64,000 nucleotides of DNA from assembly GCA_943368345.1 (NCBI GenBank), contig CALRKY020000016.1:1-64000 (forward strand). The letters are read 5' to 3'. The notes beneath the pieces were generated by a model. It ran no database searches. It saw nothing but the letters and a program-made list of their open reading frames with translations, and was not told the DNA's origin. The translations under genes and the position numbers were made by a program. The stretch is from JADCGM01 sp943368345. GTDB lineage: Bacteria; Pseudomonadota; Alphaproteobacteria; Sphingomonadales; Sphingomonadaceae. This document shows positions 41,927 to 51,340 of the stretch, in pieces (the first letter of the stretch is position 1; every line of letters begins with the position of its first letter).

Positions 41927-43533
41927 TCTGCCCGCTCCAATGGTCTCGCTCCCAAAATCATGTCGCTGGCTTTTTCCGCGATCATCATCGTTGGCGCGTT
42001 GGTATTGCCGCTGATCAGGGTCGGCATCACGCTGGCGTCGACGACGCGCAGGCCCTCCACACCACGAACCCGCAACTCCGGATCGACGACGCTGGCGGGG
42101 TCTGCACCCATCCGGCAGGTGCCGACGGGGTGATAGATGGTCTCCGCCCAGTCGCGGACAGCGGCGATCATGTCATCGCGGTTCCGGACGGCTTCACCCG
42201 GCCAATATTCCTTGCCGCGGAACGGCGCGAGTGCGGGCGAATTGGCGATCCTCCGGGTGATCTCGATGCCCGCGAGCAGCGTTTCAAGATCGGCAGGGGC
42301 CGACAGATAATTGGCATCGATGGCGGGATGGTCGGCCGGATTGGCCGATTTCAACAGGATCGTGCCCCGGCTTTCCGGACGAACCTGACAGACATGCATC
42401 TGATAGCCATGTTCTGCGCTCATCTCGCCGCGCCCGTGCGGATCAACCCGGGCGGCGACGAAATGGATTTGCACGTCCGGTGCAGCAAGGCCTTCCCGGG
42501 TTGAGAAAAAGGCCCCGGCTGGTGTCGGGATATAGCTGCCCGGCCCTTCCTTTCGCACCGCCCAGTTCAGGAAGGTCAAAACCTGCCGGTGGAATTTGGC
42601 ATTGCCGTTGAGCGTCACCGGTTGGGTGCACTGCCATTGCAGGATGACGTCCAGATGATCCTGAAGGTTGCGCCCAACGTCCGGCAGGTCATGGGTGACG
42701 GCGATCCCCATGTCCTTCAGGTGGGCCGCCGGGCCAATTCCGGACAGCATCAGCAACTGCGGGGAGTTGATTGCACCGCCGGCGAGGATCACCTCCCGCC
42801 CCGCCACATATCCGGTTTCGGCCAAGCTGACGCCGGTGGCGCGTTTGCCCTCGAAGGTCACCCGTTCGACAAGGACACCGGTGCGGACCTCCAGATTGCG
42901 GCGTTTCATCGCCGGGACCAGATAGGCGGTCGCTGCCGACCAGCGGCTGCCGTCCTTGGTGGTCGAATCGTACATGCCCGCGCCGTCCATCGAGGGACCG
43001 TTGAAATCCGTGTTGCGCTCCAATCCGGCCTCGACCGCCGCATCGATAAACGCCTTCGACAGCGGATGGTCGGCATGGCGGGATGTCGTGTTGAGCGGTC
43101 CGGCCCCGCCGTGCAGGTCATCGGCCCCACGTTCGGACGATTCGCTGCGCTTGAAATAGGGCAGGATGTCGCTCCAGCCCCAGCCTGTGCAGCCAAGCTG
43201 GGCCCAATGGTCATAGTCACTGCTGTGGCCGCGGATATACACCATGCCGTTGACCGAGGAGGAGCCGCCAAGCGCCTTGCCGCGCGGCCAGAATAGTTTC
43301 CGGTTGTTCAGGTGGCGCTGCGGCTCGGTCCAATAGGACCAGTTGGCGGCATGCTGCTTTTCCGGTGGGATGATCTCGCCGAGCCCCGCCGGCATTTTGA
43401 ACATGATCCCCTTGTCGCTGCCACCGGCTTCCAGCAGCAGGACGCGCTTCGAAGGGTCAGCCGACAACCGGTTGGCGAGCACGCAGCCCGCGCTGCCAGC
43501 GCCCACAATGATATAGTCGTAGATGTCAGCCAT
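41923..43533 (-). CDS. GMC-family FAD oxidoreductase (alcohol/choline dehydrogenase-like)
   Basis: 536-residue GMC oxidoreductase. FAD motif IIVGAGSAGCVLANRLS at the N-terminus, the first GMC signature GRGKALGGSSSVNGMVYIRG-like region near residue 85, and the C-terminal catalytic region with YHPVGTCRMG (His) and SGNTNAPTMMIAEKASD. Related enzymes include AlkJ and choline dehydrogenase, oxidising primary alcohols with electrons to the quinone pool. The substrate is not predictable. Probably cotranscribed with the epoxide hydrolase. Confidence 0.93.
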   Translation of the reverse strand: MADIYDYIIVGAGSAGCVLANRLSADPSKRVLLLEAGGSDKGIMFKMPAGLGEIIPPEKQHAANWSYWTEPQRHLNNRKLFWPRGKALGGSSSVNGMVYIRGHSSDYDHWAQLGCTGWGWSDILPYFKRSESSERGADDLHGGAGPLNTTSRHADHPLSKAFIDAAVEAGLERNTDFNGPSMDGAGMYDSTTKDGSRWSAATAYLVPAMKRRNLEVRTGVLVERVTFEGKRATGVSLAETGYVAGREVILAGGAINSPQLLMLSGIGPAAHLKDMGIAVTHDLPDVGRNLQDHLDVILQWQCTQPVTLNGNAKFHRQVLTFLNWAVRKEGPGSYIPTPAGAFFSTREGLAAPDVQIHFVAARVDPHGRGEMSAEHGYQMHVCQVRPESRGTILLKSANPADHPAIDANYLSAPADLETLLAGIEITRRIANSPALAPFRGKEYWPGEAVRNRDDMIAAVRDWAETIYHPVGTCRMGADPASVVDPELRVRGVEGLRVVDASVMPTLISGNTNAPTMMIAEKASDMILGARPLERAE

Positions 43534-43631
43534 TAATGTCGGTGCTCCAGTCAAGTCGACCAATGATTACGGGGCGGACCGGCAAGCGGGCAAGCTATCT
43601 AAGGGACGGATTTCGGCCTAGCATCGGCGGC

Positions 43632-44096
43632 ATGACGCTCGACCCGATGTCCCGCCCGCTGGTGCCGCCACGGCCCTTTCATGCATTCCAGCTGGGGGAG
43701 AAGTTCCCTCTCCCGGCGCGGACCCTGACCGAGGCGCATTTGTCGGCGTTCCAGGCCCTGTCCGGCGACAATCACCCCATTCACTATGATCGGGAGTATT
43801 GTCGGGCGGCAGGCCATGCGGAGTTGCTGGCACACGGCCTGCAGGTGTTGGCGCTGACCGCAGCGGGCGCGGGGTTGCTGCCGCACCTGATGGGGGAGAA
43901 GCTGGTTGGGATGATCGAGGTTGAGGCCAAGGTGCTGAAGCCGGTCTATTGCGGCGACACCCTCTATCCGATGCTGGAGATCATCGAACTGAGGCAGCAG
44001 CGGACGACCGGCGTGCTGCGCGTTGCAGCCACCGTCGATAACCAACACGGAGAGCGGGTGCTATCCGGCAGTCACGCCTATTTGTTGCAGCTCTAG
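43632..44096 (+). CDS. MaoC-like hot-dog dehydratase
   Basis: 154-residue single hot-dog domain with the hydratase-2 motif FQALSGDNHPIHYD (Asp and His) near residue 43 and AELLAHGLQVLALT. Family members hydrate enoyl-CoA in the R direction. The ATG at 43632 starts in the usual place; a longer frame upstream overlaps the GMC gene start region. The last 4 bp overlap the convergent metal-dependent hydrolase gene. Confidence 0.88.
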   Translation: MTLDPMSRPLVPPRPFHAFQLGEKFPLPARTLTEAHLSAFQALSGDNHPIHYDREYCRAAGHAELLAHGLQVLALTAAGAGLLPHLMGEKLVGMIEVEAKVLKPVYCGDTLYPMLEIIELRQQRTTGVLRVAATVDNQHGERVLSGSHAYLLQL

Positions 44097-44947
44097 GCTG
44101 CCTTGGCGAGAACCGGGGCTTCCAGCCCGAACTCAGCTTCGGCCTTGGCGATCAGGGCGCGATCATCGTGATCCCAGGGGTGAAAACTCGGGCGGAACCA
44201 GGATAGCCACTGCGGGAACACCCGGCGCAGCGCCCCCGGCTTGCCGAGCAGATACCAGGCAAGTTTGGCCGTGGCTTTCCAGCCGGTGATGCCATCTTGG
44301 CTCAGGAGGTCGAGCGTGTCGCGGCTCCGCCCCAGCACGAAATTCTTCGACACATTGAGCATGATCAACGCCCGGAGAAGGTAGCGCTTGCGGGCCGGCA
44401 GGTGGCGGCTGGCATGGAGAAATGTGTCAAAGGCCACCGCCTTGTGCTCAATCTCCTCAATCGCATGCCATGACCACATGCGGCGCGCCTCCGGTGCGGC
44501 CCCCGCAAAGCTGTCGGAATGCGACAGCATCGAATTGGCGAAAATCGCGGTGAAATGTTCCAGCGCCGCCGTGATCGTCAGTTGGATGAGCGGCGGTTGC
44601 GCCCGGCTGAGCGTCAGCCGTTCGCGGACCCAGACATCCATATGCGCGGTGTCATAACCGGCATCGGTGACCTGACGGTTGAAGGCGACATGCTCGCGCG
44701 TGTGCAGGACCTCCTGCTTCACAAAGGCATTGATTTGTGATTTCAGCGGTTCGGGCACCTCGTCCCGGTAGTGGCGGACCGCCTCGATGAAAAAGGCCTC
44801 CCCCTGCGGAAAGGTGATCGACATGGCGTTGTTGAACGCGGTTGCAACCGGGTTATTGTTAAGCCACCAGCGCGACCGTTTCTCCTCTCGGCCAAATGCG
44901 ATGTTGCGCGGCGTGATCGACAGGTCGGTCGGGGTGGGGCTGTGCAT
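44093..44947 (-). CDS. Metal-dependent hydrolase, PF10118-like
   Basis: 284-residue helical protein of the uncharacterised Metal_hydrol family. Ferritin-like metal-binding patterns are visible: EVLHTREH near residue 79 and EEIEHKAVAFD near residue 163, with further His residues, suggesting a diiron site. No reaction is established. It is divergent from a TetR-type gene through an operator-like palindrome, so its expression is probably controlled by that repressor. Confidence 0.8.
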   Translation of the reverse strand: MHSPTPTDLSITPRNIAFGREEKRSRWWLNNNPVATAFNNAMSITFPQGEAFFIEAVRHYRDEVPEPLKSQINAFVKQEVLHTREHVAFNRQVTDAGYDTAHMDVWVRERLTLSRAQPPLIQLTITAALEHFTAIFANSMLSHSDSFAGAAPEARRMWSWHAIEEIEHKAVAFDTFLHASRHLPARKRYLLRALIMLNVSKNFVLGRSRDTLDLLSQDGITGWKATAKLAWYLLGKPGALRRVFPQWLSWFRPSFHPWDHDDRALIAKAEAEFGLEAPVLAKAA

Positions 44948-44984
44948 GGCGTTGTCCCGGAAAACGATTATGATGACGCCGATA

Positions 44985-45009
44985 TGACAGAATATTTACA
45001 TAAATGTCA
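44985..45009. promoter_or_regulatory. Operator between metal-dependent hydrolase and tetR
   Basis: AT-rich palindromes: ATTTA-CA-TAAAT (44994-45005) nested between TGACA (44985) and TGTCA (45005-45009). It covers the start codon of the tetR gene and lies 38 bp from the hydrolase start. Confidence 0.5.
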
Positions 45010-45603
45010 ATAAGCCCGAAACGCTTGCGCCGGACGGCCGAGGATGCCCGTGCGGCTGCGCTTGATGCCGCCCAATCCCGGCTAAGGGCTGATGGTCCAG
45101 CAGCTATGACCCTCAAGGCGATTGCCGCCGACATCGGCGTGACCCACGCCAATCTTCTTCATCATTTCGGGTCGGCGGCAGGGCTTCAGGACGCGCTGAT
45201 GGCGCGGATGATTCAGGATGCCGTGACCGGTGTCGCGGCCGCAGTCGCTCGCCTGCGGGGTGGGGAGGGCAGCCCGCGCAATCTGGTTGATGCGGCATTT
45301 GATGCCTTCAGCGAAGCCGGGATCGGACGGTTGGCCGCGTGGCTGCACGCGACCGGCGATACCGACCGGTTGCAACCGCTGTTCGCCATTCTTGGCGACC
45401 TTGTCCGCGCCCTCGAAGCCGATGCAATGCTACCCCCGGACAAGGCGCGGGCGCGCATTGCCGACATGACTTTGACACTGGTGCTGATGGGCCTGGGCGA
45501 TGCGCTCGCCGGACCAATGCTGCACACCGCCGTCATTTGCGACCGAATGCGCTCCCGCGAAATCGCGACAGCAATCCTGATCGACAATATCAACAGGTCC
45601 TGA
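45004..45603 (+). CDS. TetR-family transcriptional regulator
   Basis: 199-residue repressor. Helix-turn-helix in TLKAIAADIGVTHANLLHHFGSAAGLQDAL (about residues 37-66). The C-terminal part is not a recognised ligand domain. Convergent with the P450 gene (2 bp between stops) and divergent from the metal-dependent hydrolase, its likely target. Confidence 0.9.
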   Translation: MSISPKRLRRTAEDARAAALDAAQSRLRADGPAAMTLKAIAADIGVTHANLLHHFGSAAGLQDALMARMIQDAVTGVAAAVARLRGGEGSPRNLVDAAFDAFSEAGIGRLAAWLHATGDTDRLQPLFAILGDLVRALEADAMLPPDKARARIADMTLTLVLMGLGDALAGPMLHTAVICDRMRSREIATAILIDNINRS

Positions 45604-45605
45604 CC

Positions 45606-46859
45606 CTAGGCCCGCTTCAACACCACCTGCATGCTGCGGACGCCGTGGACGAAGGAGGAGACGACCCGGTCGGGCTCACTCACGACGGTGGGGCGCAGGC
45701 CGCGCGCGATCAGCTCTTCCATCAGCACGGCGACCTGGAGTTCCGCCAGCCGGGCGCCGACGCAGCGGTGGATGCCGTAGCCGAAGGCGAGATGTCGGCG
45801 CGCATTGGGCCGGTCGGCGATATAGGCTTCGGCGTTCGGGAACACGCTCTCGTCACGGTTGCCCGACATGTACCAAAGCACGATCTTTGACTTCGCCGGG
45901 ATTGTCTTGCCGCCAAGTTCGACGTCCTGGGTGGTGGTCCGACGCATATGCGCAAGCGGGGTTTGCCAGCGGATCAGTTCCTGCGCTGCATTGGGGATCA
46001 ACTTGGGGTCAGCAACGATTTTTGCCCATTCGGCCGGATAATCGGTCGCGACCATGGCAAGGCCCGACATGGTGTTGCGGGTGGTGTCATTGCCGCCGAC
46101 GATCAGCAGGATGAGATTTCCCAGATATTCCTGCGGCGTCATGTTCTTGGTCGCGTCGGAATGGATCATCCGTGAAATAAGGTCCGGTGCCTCTCCCTTT
46201 GACGCGCGCTCCTGCCAGAGTCGGGTGAAATAGGCGGCGCATTCCCAGAGCGCCTTCCAACGCTGATCGCTGCGCGCCTGATCCCGGATGCTCTCGATGT
46301 CGCCGGCCCAGTCCGACCAGTGGGTCAGCAAGCGCCGATCCTCCCACGGGAAATCGAACAGGATGGCCAGCATGCCAGTGGTCAGTTCGATGGACACCTT
46401 GTCCACCCAGTCGAACGGCTCGTCGATGGGTAGTGAGTCGAGCACGGCCTTAGTGCGAGCCCGAACCTCAACGTCCAGACGCGTCATCTCGGACGGGGTG
46501 AACGCCGGAGATACAGTGCGGCGCTGACCGGTATGCTGAGGGCGGTCCATGGCGATGAACATCGGCAGCGGCTCGCGGCCTTCCGGTAGCGATTCAGGAC
46601 CATCACCGAACACGGTGATGCCACCGAATTCCCATGACGAGGAATAGAGCTCAGGCAGCGCCTCGACATGAACAATGTCTTCGTACCGTGTCACCGACCA
46701 ATAGGGGGCGAAGTCACCCTCCTCGGTTAGGTTGACCGGATCTTCGACACGCATGCGTTCGAACACCGGGCCGAATGTGTTTTCGACCCAATGCGTCGAT
46801 TCGGCGATCCGCAGGCTGGCCAGCATCGGCTTTGGGTCCAGTTTGAATGCAGTCGCCAT
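45606..46859 (-). CDS. Cytochrome P450 (soluble bacterial type)
   Basis: 417-residue P450. I-helix GGNDTTRNTMSG (oxygen activation), K-helix ELIRW with ExxR-type Glu/Arg, and the haem loop FGYGIHRCVGARLAE with Cys366 as iron ligand. The C-terminus (SFVHGVRSMQVVLKRA) recalls CYP108/CYP111-like terpene hydroxylases, but this is a loose impression. SD GGGAGGACC before the ATG. It needs a ferredoxin and reductase; none is adjacent. Confidence 0.95.
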   Translation of the reverse strand: MATAFKLDPKPMLASLRIAESTHWVENTFGPVFERMRVEDPVNLTEEGDFAPYWSVTRYEDIVHVEALPELYSSSWEFGGITVFGDGPESLPEGREPLPMFIAMDRPQHTGQRRTVSPAFTPSEMTRLDVEVRARTKAVLDSLPIDEPFDWVDKVSIELTTGMLAILFDFPWEDRRLLTHWSDWAGDIESIRDQARSDQRWKALWECAAYFTRLWQERASKGEAPDLISRMIHSDATKNMTPQEYLGNLILLIVGGNDTTRNTMSGLAMVATDYPAEWAKIVADPKLIPNAAQELIRWQTPLAHMRRTTTQDVELGGKTIPAKSKIVLWYMSGNRDESVFPNAEAYIADRPNARRHLAFGYGIHRCVGARLAELQVAVLMEELIARGLRPTVVSEPDRVVSSFVHGVRSMQVVLKRA

Positions 46860-46910
46860 TGTGTAGGTCCTCCCAAGACAGGGCGAACATTATGCTTTTT
46901 GAGCGAAACG

Positions 46911-46953
46911 CAAAAGCTGCGTTAGTGGGAGGTTTTGCGGACTCCCGCAACGC
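46911..46953 (-). terminator. Possible intrinsic terminator after SDR gene
   Basis: Read leftward, GCGTT..GGGAG pairs with CTCCC..AACGC (46919-46953), followed by GCTTTT. It lies 60 bp past the SDR stop and upstream of the P450 start, separating the two transcripts. Confidence 0.4.
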
Positions 46954-47012
46954 ACGCGACGCGAACCGGACCGGGTGCTTTCCATCGATGACGAGCCGGA
47001 TGGACAGCTTGG

Positions 47013-47789
47013 TCAGGCCGTCGTCGCATAACCTCCATCGACTGGAATGACTGACCCGCAGACAAAACCGCTGGCTTTCGACGCGAGATAGATGGCGATC
47101 CCAGCCATATCTTCGGGTGCCCCCCGACGACGCATTGGTGTCGCTGCCATTGTTATCTTGGCGTCTTCATCGCTGATGGCGGCAGTCATTTTCGACGGGA
47201 AATAGCCGGGCGCGATGCCGTTGACGGCGATGTTCCGCGCAGCAAGGAATTTGGCCATCATTTTGGTCATGTGATTGATGCCGGCCTTGGAGGCGGCATA
47301 ACTGTAGGTTTCCAGCGACGAGACATGGATCCCGTCGATCGAACCGATGTTGATGACACGGGCGTAGTCAACGGGCGTGGCGGCGGCCTCGAGCAATTTC
47401 ACGAGCCGCTGGGTCAGGAAAAACACCGACTTGACGTTGAGGTCGATGACCTTGTCCCAGCCGCTTTCAGGAAAGCTGTCAAATGGCGCGCCCCAGCTTG
47501 CGCCCGCATTGTTGACGAGGATGTCGAGCTTGGCTTCGCGGGCCTCCAGTTCCTTGCCAAGGCGTTCGATTTCTTCCATTTTCGACAGATCGGCGGGAAG
47601 GGCGATGCATTCGCCAATCTGTGACAGCTCGTCGGCTAGCTTGTGGCAGGCGACGGCATTCCGGGCACTGATATAGACCTTCACGCCATTGGCGACATAG
47701 CCGCGGGCGATCATCTCTCCGATGCCGCGTGAGCCACCGGTAATCAGCGCGGTCTTGCCATGGACGGAAAACAGCTCTTCGATTTTCAT
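47013..47789 (-). CDS. SDR-family oxidoreductase
   Basis: 258-residue classical SDR. TGGSRGIG (residues 18-25), NNAG near 93, catalytic Ser in INIGSIDG, Tyr and Lys in YSYAASKAG near residue 163, and C-terminal VDGGYATTA. Likely NADP(H)-dependent. It follows the MFS transporter gene by 11 bp on the same strand, so the pair is probably an operon. Substrate unknown. Confidence 0.94.
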   Translation of the reverse strand: MKIEELFSVHGKTALITGGSRGIGEMIARGYVANGVKVYISARNAVACHKLADELSQIGECIALPADLSKMEEIERLGKELEAREAKLDILVNNAGASWGAPFDSFPESGWDKVIDLNVKSVFFLTQRLVKLLEAAATPVDYARVINIGSIDGIHVSSLETYSYAASKAGINHMTKMMAKFLAARNIAVNGIAPGYFPSKMTAAISDEDAKITMAATPMRRRGAPEDMAGIAIYLASKASGFVCGSVIPVDGGYATTA

Positions 47790-47800
47790 GACGTGATCCT

Positions 47801-49429
47801 TCAGACAGGTTCGCCGGCAGCGCGGGCGCGTTCAATGAGAGAGGCTTCGGAGGCGGGCAGGAGTTTGATGGCACGGTACAGGCAGAACCAGACGATTGGT
47901 GCCCCTGCATAGACCGAGAGTATCCCGATGCGCAGATTGTCGGTCGTGTCGCTGATCAGCCCAACCATATATGGTCCCATCGCCAGGCCGATGAGATTGG
48001 TCCCGAGGAAAAAGGCTGCGGTTGCCGCCCCTCGCATCCGGGGGAGCACCAGGTCCTGGCAGGTGGTGGCGCACGGCCCGAGCCACATAGTCGGGACGGT
48101 GCTGATGAAGGCGTACAGAAACAACATCCCTGTCAAATTTTCAGCTGTAAAGGTCAGGATGCCGACCGGCATCGAGACGACCAGTGCAACGATTGCCACC
48201 ATCAACCGGCCCGAGGGATGCTTCTTGCGGTATTTGTCGCCGAGAACGCCGCCGAGCACGGCCCCGACCCAGCCGCCGCCCGCGCCGATAAAGCCGAGCA
48301 GCAGCCCGATCGACAGGCTGTCCGCGCCGAGAATCCGGGTGGCATAGACGAAGATGAAGGCCCCGATGCCGTAGCTGGCATAGGAGGTCAGCCCACCGGC
48401 GATGGTGGTGTAGACGAAGGCAGGGGTCTTCCAGATCAGTTGGTGGGTCGGTGCATCGCGCAGACGCAGCGACTGGGTCCAGCTGTAGACACCGTAAATT
48501 GCGATCGCCATCGCCATCCACTGGATGGTGTTGGTGGTGATGGCGATTCCGGCAAGTTCACCCAGCGGCTTGCGCTTGTCTGCGGCGAGCAGGCCGTCGG
48601 TGAACCAGACCGAGACAATGGCGAGCGCCACCAGCAGGACGGCGACACCGATATTGCGAACCCATTCCACCGGTGCTGCGCGCAGCTTGTACAGGTGGAG
48701 CAAGGTGAGCGGCGGCACGACGGCGGTCAGTTCCAGCCAGAATTTCGCGAACGGCGCGGGGTCGGTTGGCTGGATCATGCCATCGGCAATGCCGCGCGGC
48801 GGCTCCCGCATTGTCGCGACCAGCGCTGCCAGCAGCAGGCCGGGCAACCCGACCGCGATGAAGGCAACCTGCCAGCCTTTCAGCCCGAAGGGTGCGACAC
48901 CCGGGTAGGCCGATTGCCACGCCCCGACGATCAACGCGCCGAGGACGAGCGATAGCCCCGACCCGATGTAGATGCCGCTGGAATAGATGGCGAGGACGGT
49001 GGCGCGCTTTTCACGCGGGAACCAATCTGACAGCAGCGAATAGGCGGCCGGGCTTGCGCTCGCCTCCCCAACACCCACGCCGACGCGGGCGAGGCCAAGC
49101 TGGGTGAAATTCGCGGCAAATCCCGACAAAGCGGTCATGCCCGACCAGAGTGCCAGCCCGAGAGCAATGGTCCGGGTTCGGATCCACGAGTCTGCCAAAC
49201 GCGCCAGCGGCACCCCGAGCAGCGCATAGAAAAGCGCAAAGGCCGTCCCGAACAGCAGCCCGAGCTGCGCATCGGTAAGGCCGAGGTCTTCCTTCAAATA
49301 GGGGGCGAGCGTGGTGATGATCGAGCGGTCGATGAAGTTCAGGACATAGACGATGACCAGAACGATCAGGACATACCAGGCATAGGGTCCGCCGATCCGG
49401 ATCTCTTTGTCAGACGCATCGCTAGCCAT
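47801..49429 (-). CDS. MFS transporter (spinster-like)
   Basis: 542-residue major facilitator protein with about 12-14 hydrophobic helices. The loop-2 signature GVPLARLADSWIRTRT follows helix 2, and VGVGEASASPAAYSLLSDWFPREKRATVLAIY is the conserved helix 4-5 region of the spinster-like group. The middle loop (residues about 210-310) is longer than usual. Such transporters in sphingomonads accompany catabolic genes; here it precedes an SDR and a P450. Confidence 0.93.
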   Translation of the reverse strand: MASDASDKEIRIGGPYAWYVLIVLVIVYVLNFIDRSIITTLAPYLKEDLGLTDAQLGLLFGTAFALFYALLGVPLARLADSWIRTRTIALGLALWSGMTALSGFAANFTQLGLARVGVGVGEASASPAAYSLLSDWFPREKRATVLAIYSSGIYIGSGLSLVLGALIVGAWQSAYPGVAPFGLKGWQVAFIAVGLPGLLLAALVATMREPPRGIADGMIQPTDPAPFAKFWLELTAVVPPLTLLHLYKLRAAPVEWVRNIGVAVLLVALAIVSVWFTDGLLAADKRKPLGELAGIAITTNTIQWMAMAIAIYGVYSWTQSLRLRDAPTHQLIWKTPAFVYTTIAGGLTSYASYGIGAFIFVYATRILGADSLSIGLLLGFIGAGGGWVGAVLGGVLGDKYRKKHPSGRLMVAIVALVVSMPVGILTFTAENLTGMLFLYAFISTVPTMWLGPCATTCQDLVLPRMRGAATAAFFLGTNLIGLAMGPYMVGLISDTTDNLRIGILSVYAGAPIVWFCLYRAIKLLPASEASLIERARAAGEPV

Positions 49430-49621
49430 AAACTCTCCCCGAGTGCCGTGATGCCGGTTGATCCGGTTTGTCGGGCATGGCTAGCAGGGGGCAGGCCGCA
49501 AGGAAAGCGGCGCTGCGATGGATTGCGGCCTGTTGCTTTCTCTAGGTGGTACCCCGGCAGGGTCTTGCCGACCGCGGCTCAGCGGCCCATGTCCGGACGG
49601 CATGATGTTGGGAGATGGATG

Positions 49622-50491
49622 ATGGCCGAAGATTACAGCCCCCCGAAAGTCTGGACCTGGAACAAGGCAAGCGGCGGCCGTTTCGCTGCGATCAATCGTC
49701 CGATCGCCGGCCCGACGCATGACAAGGATTTGCCGATCGGTCGGCATCCGCTGCAACTCTATTCGCTTGGTACCCCCAATGGTGTGAAGGTCACTGTCCT
49801 GCTTGAGGAGTTGCTGGCGGCGGGCCATGCCGGGGCGGACTATGATGCCTGGCTCGTTCGCATTACCGAGGGTGATCAATTTTCCAGCGGCTTTGTCGAC
49901 GCCAATCCCAATTCCAAGATTCCGGCCCTTGTTGACCGGAGTGGCGCAACGCCGGTGCGGGTGTTCGAATCCGGGGCTATCCTGTTGTACCTCGCCGAAA
50001 AATTCGGGGCGTTCCTGCCGGAGGGCGGTGCGGCGCGGGCCGAATGCCTGTCATGGCTGTTCTGGCAAATGGGCAGTGCGCCCTATCTCGGCGGCGGCTT
50101 TGGGCATTTCTACGCCTATGCGCCGGTGAAGATTGAATATGCGATCGACCGGTTCGCCATGGAAGTGAAGCGGCAGATGGACGTGCTCGACCGCCGCCTG
50201 GCCGAAAGCCGGTTCCTTGCCGGGGATGACTATACCATCGCCGATATGGCGGTCTGGCCCTGGTATGGCGGAATGGCCAAGGGGTTGCTTTACGAGGGCG
50301 GCGAATTTCTGCAGGTGCATGAATATAAACATGTCATCCGCTGGGCCGACGAGATCGGCGAGCGGCCTGCGGTGAAGCGCGGACGAATGGTCAACCGGGT
50401 CTTCGGCGACCCCGCAACCCAGCTCCACGAACGCCATGACGCCAGCGATTTTGACACCCGGACGCAGGATAAAGTGGGCGACGGGGCCTAG
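49622..50491 (+). CDS. Glutathione S-transferase family protein (YghU-like)
   Basis: 289-residue GST. N-terminal extension (residues 1-45), then a thioredoxin-like domain with LYSLGTPNGVKVTVLLEELL, NPNSKIPAL and the FESGAILLYLAE glutathione-binding helix. The helical C-terminal domain includes DYTIADMAVWPWYG. The extension and length match YghU/YfcG-type disulfide-bond reductases. Two ATGs at 49619 and 49622; the second has better spacing to GGAG. Divergent from the MFS gene. Confidence 0.93.
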   Translation: MAEDYSPPKVWTWNKASGGRFAAINRPIAGPTHDKDLPIGRHPLQLYSLGTPNGVKVTVLLEELLAAGHAGADYDAWLVRITEGDQFSSGFVDANPNSKIPALVDRSGATPVRVFESGAILLYLAEKFGAFLPEGGAARAECLSWLFWQMGSAPYLGGGFGHFYAYAPVKIEYAIDRFAMEVKRQMDVLDRRLAESRFLAGDDYTIADMAVWPWYGGMAKGLLYEGGEFLQVHEYKHVIRWADEIGERPAVKRGRMVNRVFGDPATQLHERHDASDFDTRTQDKVGDGA

Positions 50492-50515
50492 GGTCAGGTT
50501 GAATGGCTCCGATCC

Positions 50516-50600
50516 CGTTCATCCTGAGCGAAGTCGAAGGACCCACGGACACGGTGGCGAGGATCGTGCGTCCTTCGACTTCGCTCAGGAAGAGCGGGTT
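50516..50600. repeat. Inverted repeat with perfect 20-bp arms
   Basis: CCTGAGCGAAGTCGAAGGAC (50523-50542) is perfectly inverted at 50570-50589, with a 27-bp spacer that holds a short CCAC/GTGG stem. I recall this CTGAGCGAAGTCGAAGGA palindrome as a frequent dispersed repeat in sphingomonads (recollection, not searched). It lies 25 bp after the GST stop. Confidence 0.85.
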
Positions 50601-50612
50601 GGAGTGCGTTTC

Positions 50613-50732
50613 ATGGATTCGCGCCGCCTATTTCGCTTCGTCGAGCAGGGAGGCTGGTTGCACGTGAGATGGTGGGCGCGCTACCATAATTACATCGATT
50701 TCGCTGCTGCGCCGATGGAGGCACGGTTCTAG
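50613..50732 (+). CDS. 39-residue ORF of doubtful reality
   Basis: ATG with GGAG eight bases upstream; product rich in aromatic and basic residues (GGWLHVRWWARYHNYIDF). No family recognised. It may be a remnant of a larger gene broken at the repeat, since it sits between the repeat and the AT-rich gene. The rest of 50492-50780 holds only the repeat. Confidence 0.25.
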   Translation: MDSRRLFRFVEQGGWLHVRWWARYHNYIDFAAAPMEARF

Positions 50733-50780
50733 GCCTACGATAGCATTTTCGAATTCCGAACATTGTTGAGACCTCATGCA

Positions 50781-51296
50781 ATGACGTATCGAAGCAAATT
50801 GATCGCAATGGTCGCTCTGTTGCTTATGAACATGGGCGGCGCTCAGGCCGACCCAATGCGAACCAATGCCGAATCTTTGTCGGCTGCTGCTACAGAAGTG
50901 GCTGAGATTCTAAAATCCGGAAAATTAGAACGCATAAAAAAATATCTCAGATCAAGCAATGTATACTTAAGCGAAAATGGTGAAATTGATGCGCTATTTT
51001 CTTGTTTTCTAAGTTGGAACAAAAATTGCATAGAAAAAAAGCAATCTCCTATATCAATTGTTAGTGACAATCACTTTATTCACTACGATCATATCGATCA
51101 AAACGTCGTACTAGTTAGCTACATAAGATCGAAAGACAAAGAAAAATTTCTGAAAAATAAAGATAAGTTTTTTGATGAACAATATATTTCCAGCTATTTT
51201 TCATGCAATTTTACGTTTGACGTGTCTGGGTGGTATATTGAAAATGGTTGTTACTATGAATCAGAGCCTCCATATATGGAGGATTTCGATTCATAG
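50781..51296 (+). CDS. AT-rich hypothetical exported protein
   Basis: 171-residue protein, unrecognised. A Sec signal (KLIAMVALLLMNMGGAQA) ends near residue 24. The mature part has about 147 residues, many Lys, Asn, Tyr and Ser, and four cysteines (in FSCFLSWNKNC, SYFSCNF and ENGCYYE). From about 50900 the gene is strikingly AT-rich with AAA/ATA codons, unlike everything around it, which suggests recent transfer. The first 40 codons are nearer normal composition. Confidence 0.75.
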   Translation: MTYRSKLIAMVALLLMNMGGAQADPMRTNAESLSAAATEVAEILKSGKLERIKKYLRSSNVYLSENGEIDALFSCFLSWNKNCIEKKQSPISIVSDNHFIHYDHIDQNVVLVSYIRSKDKEKFLKNKDKFFDEQYISSYFSCNFTFDVSGWYIENGCYYESEPPYMEDFDS

Positions 51297-51340
51297 TATC
51301 AATTTCTAGCGAGGCGGATTCAGGAATACGCTTTTGCTGC

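Noticed and set aside
50436..50612. Continuous frame from the GST end through the repeat into the 39-residue ORF
   Set aside because: It translates the palindromic repeat; only the part from 50613 has a ribosome site, and even that is doubtful.
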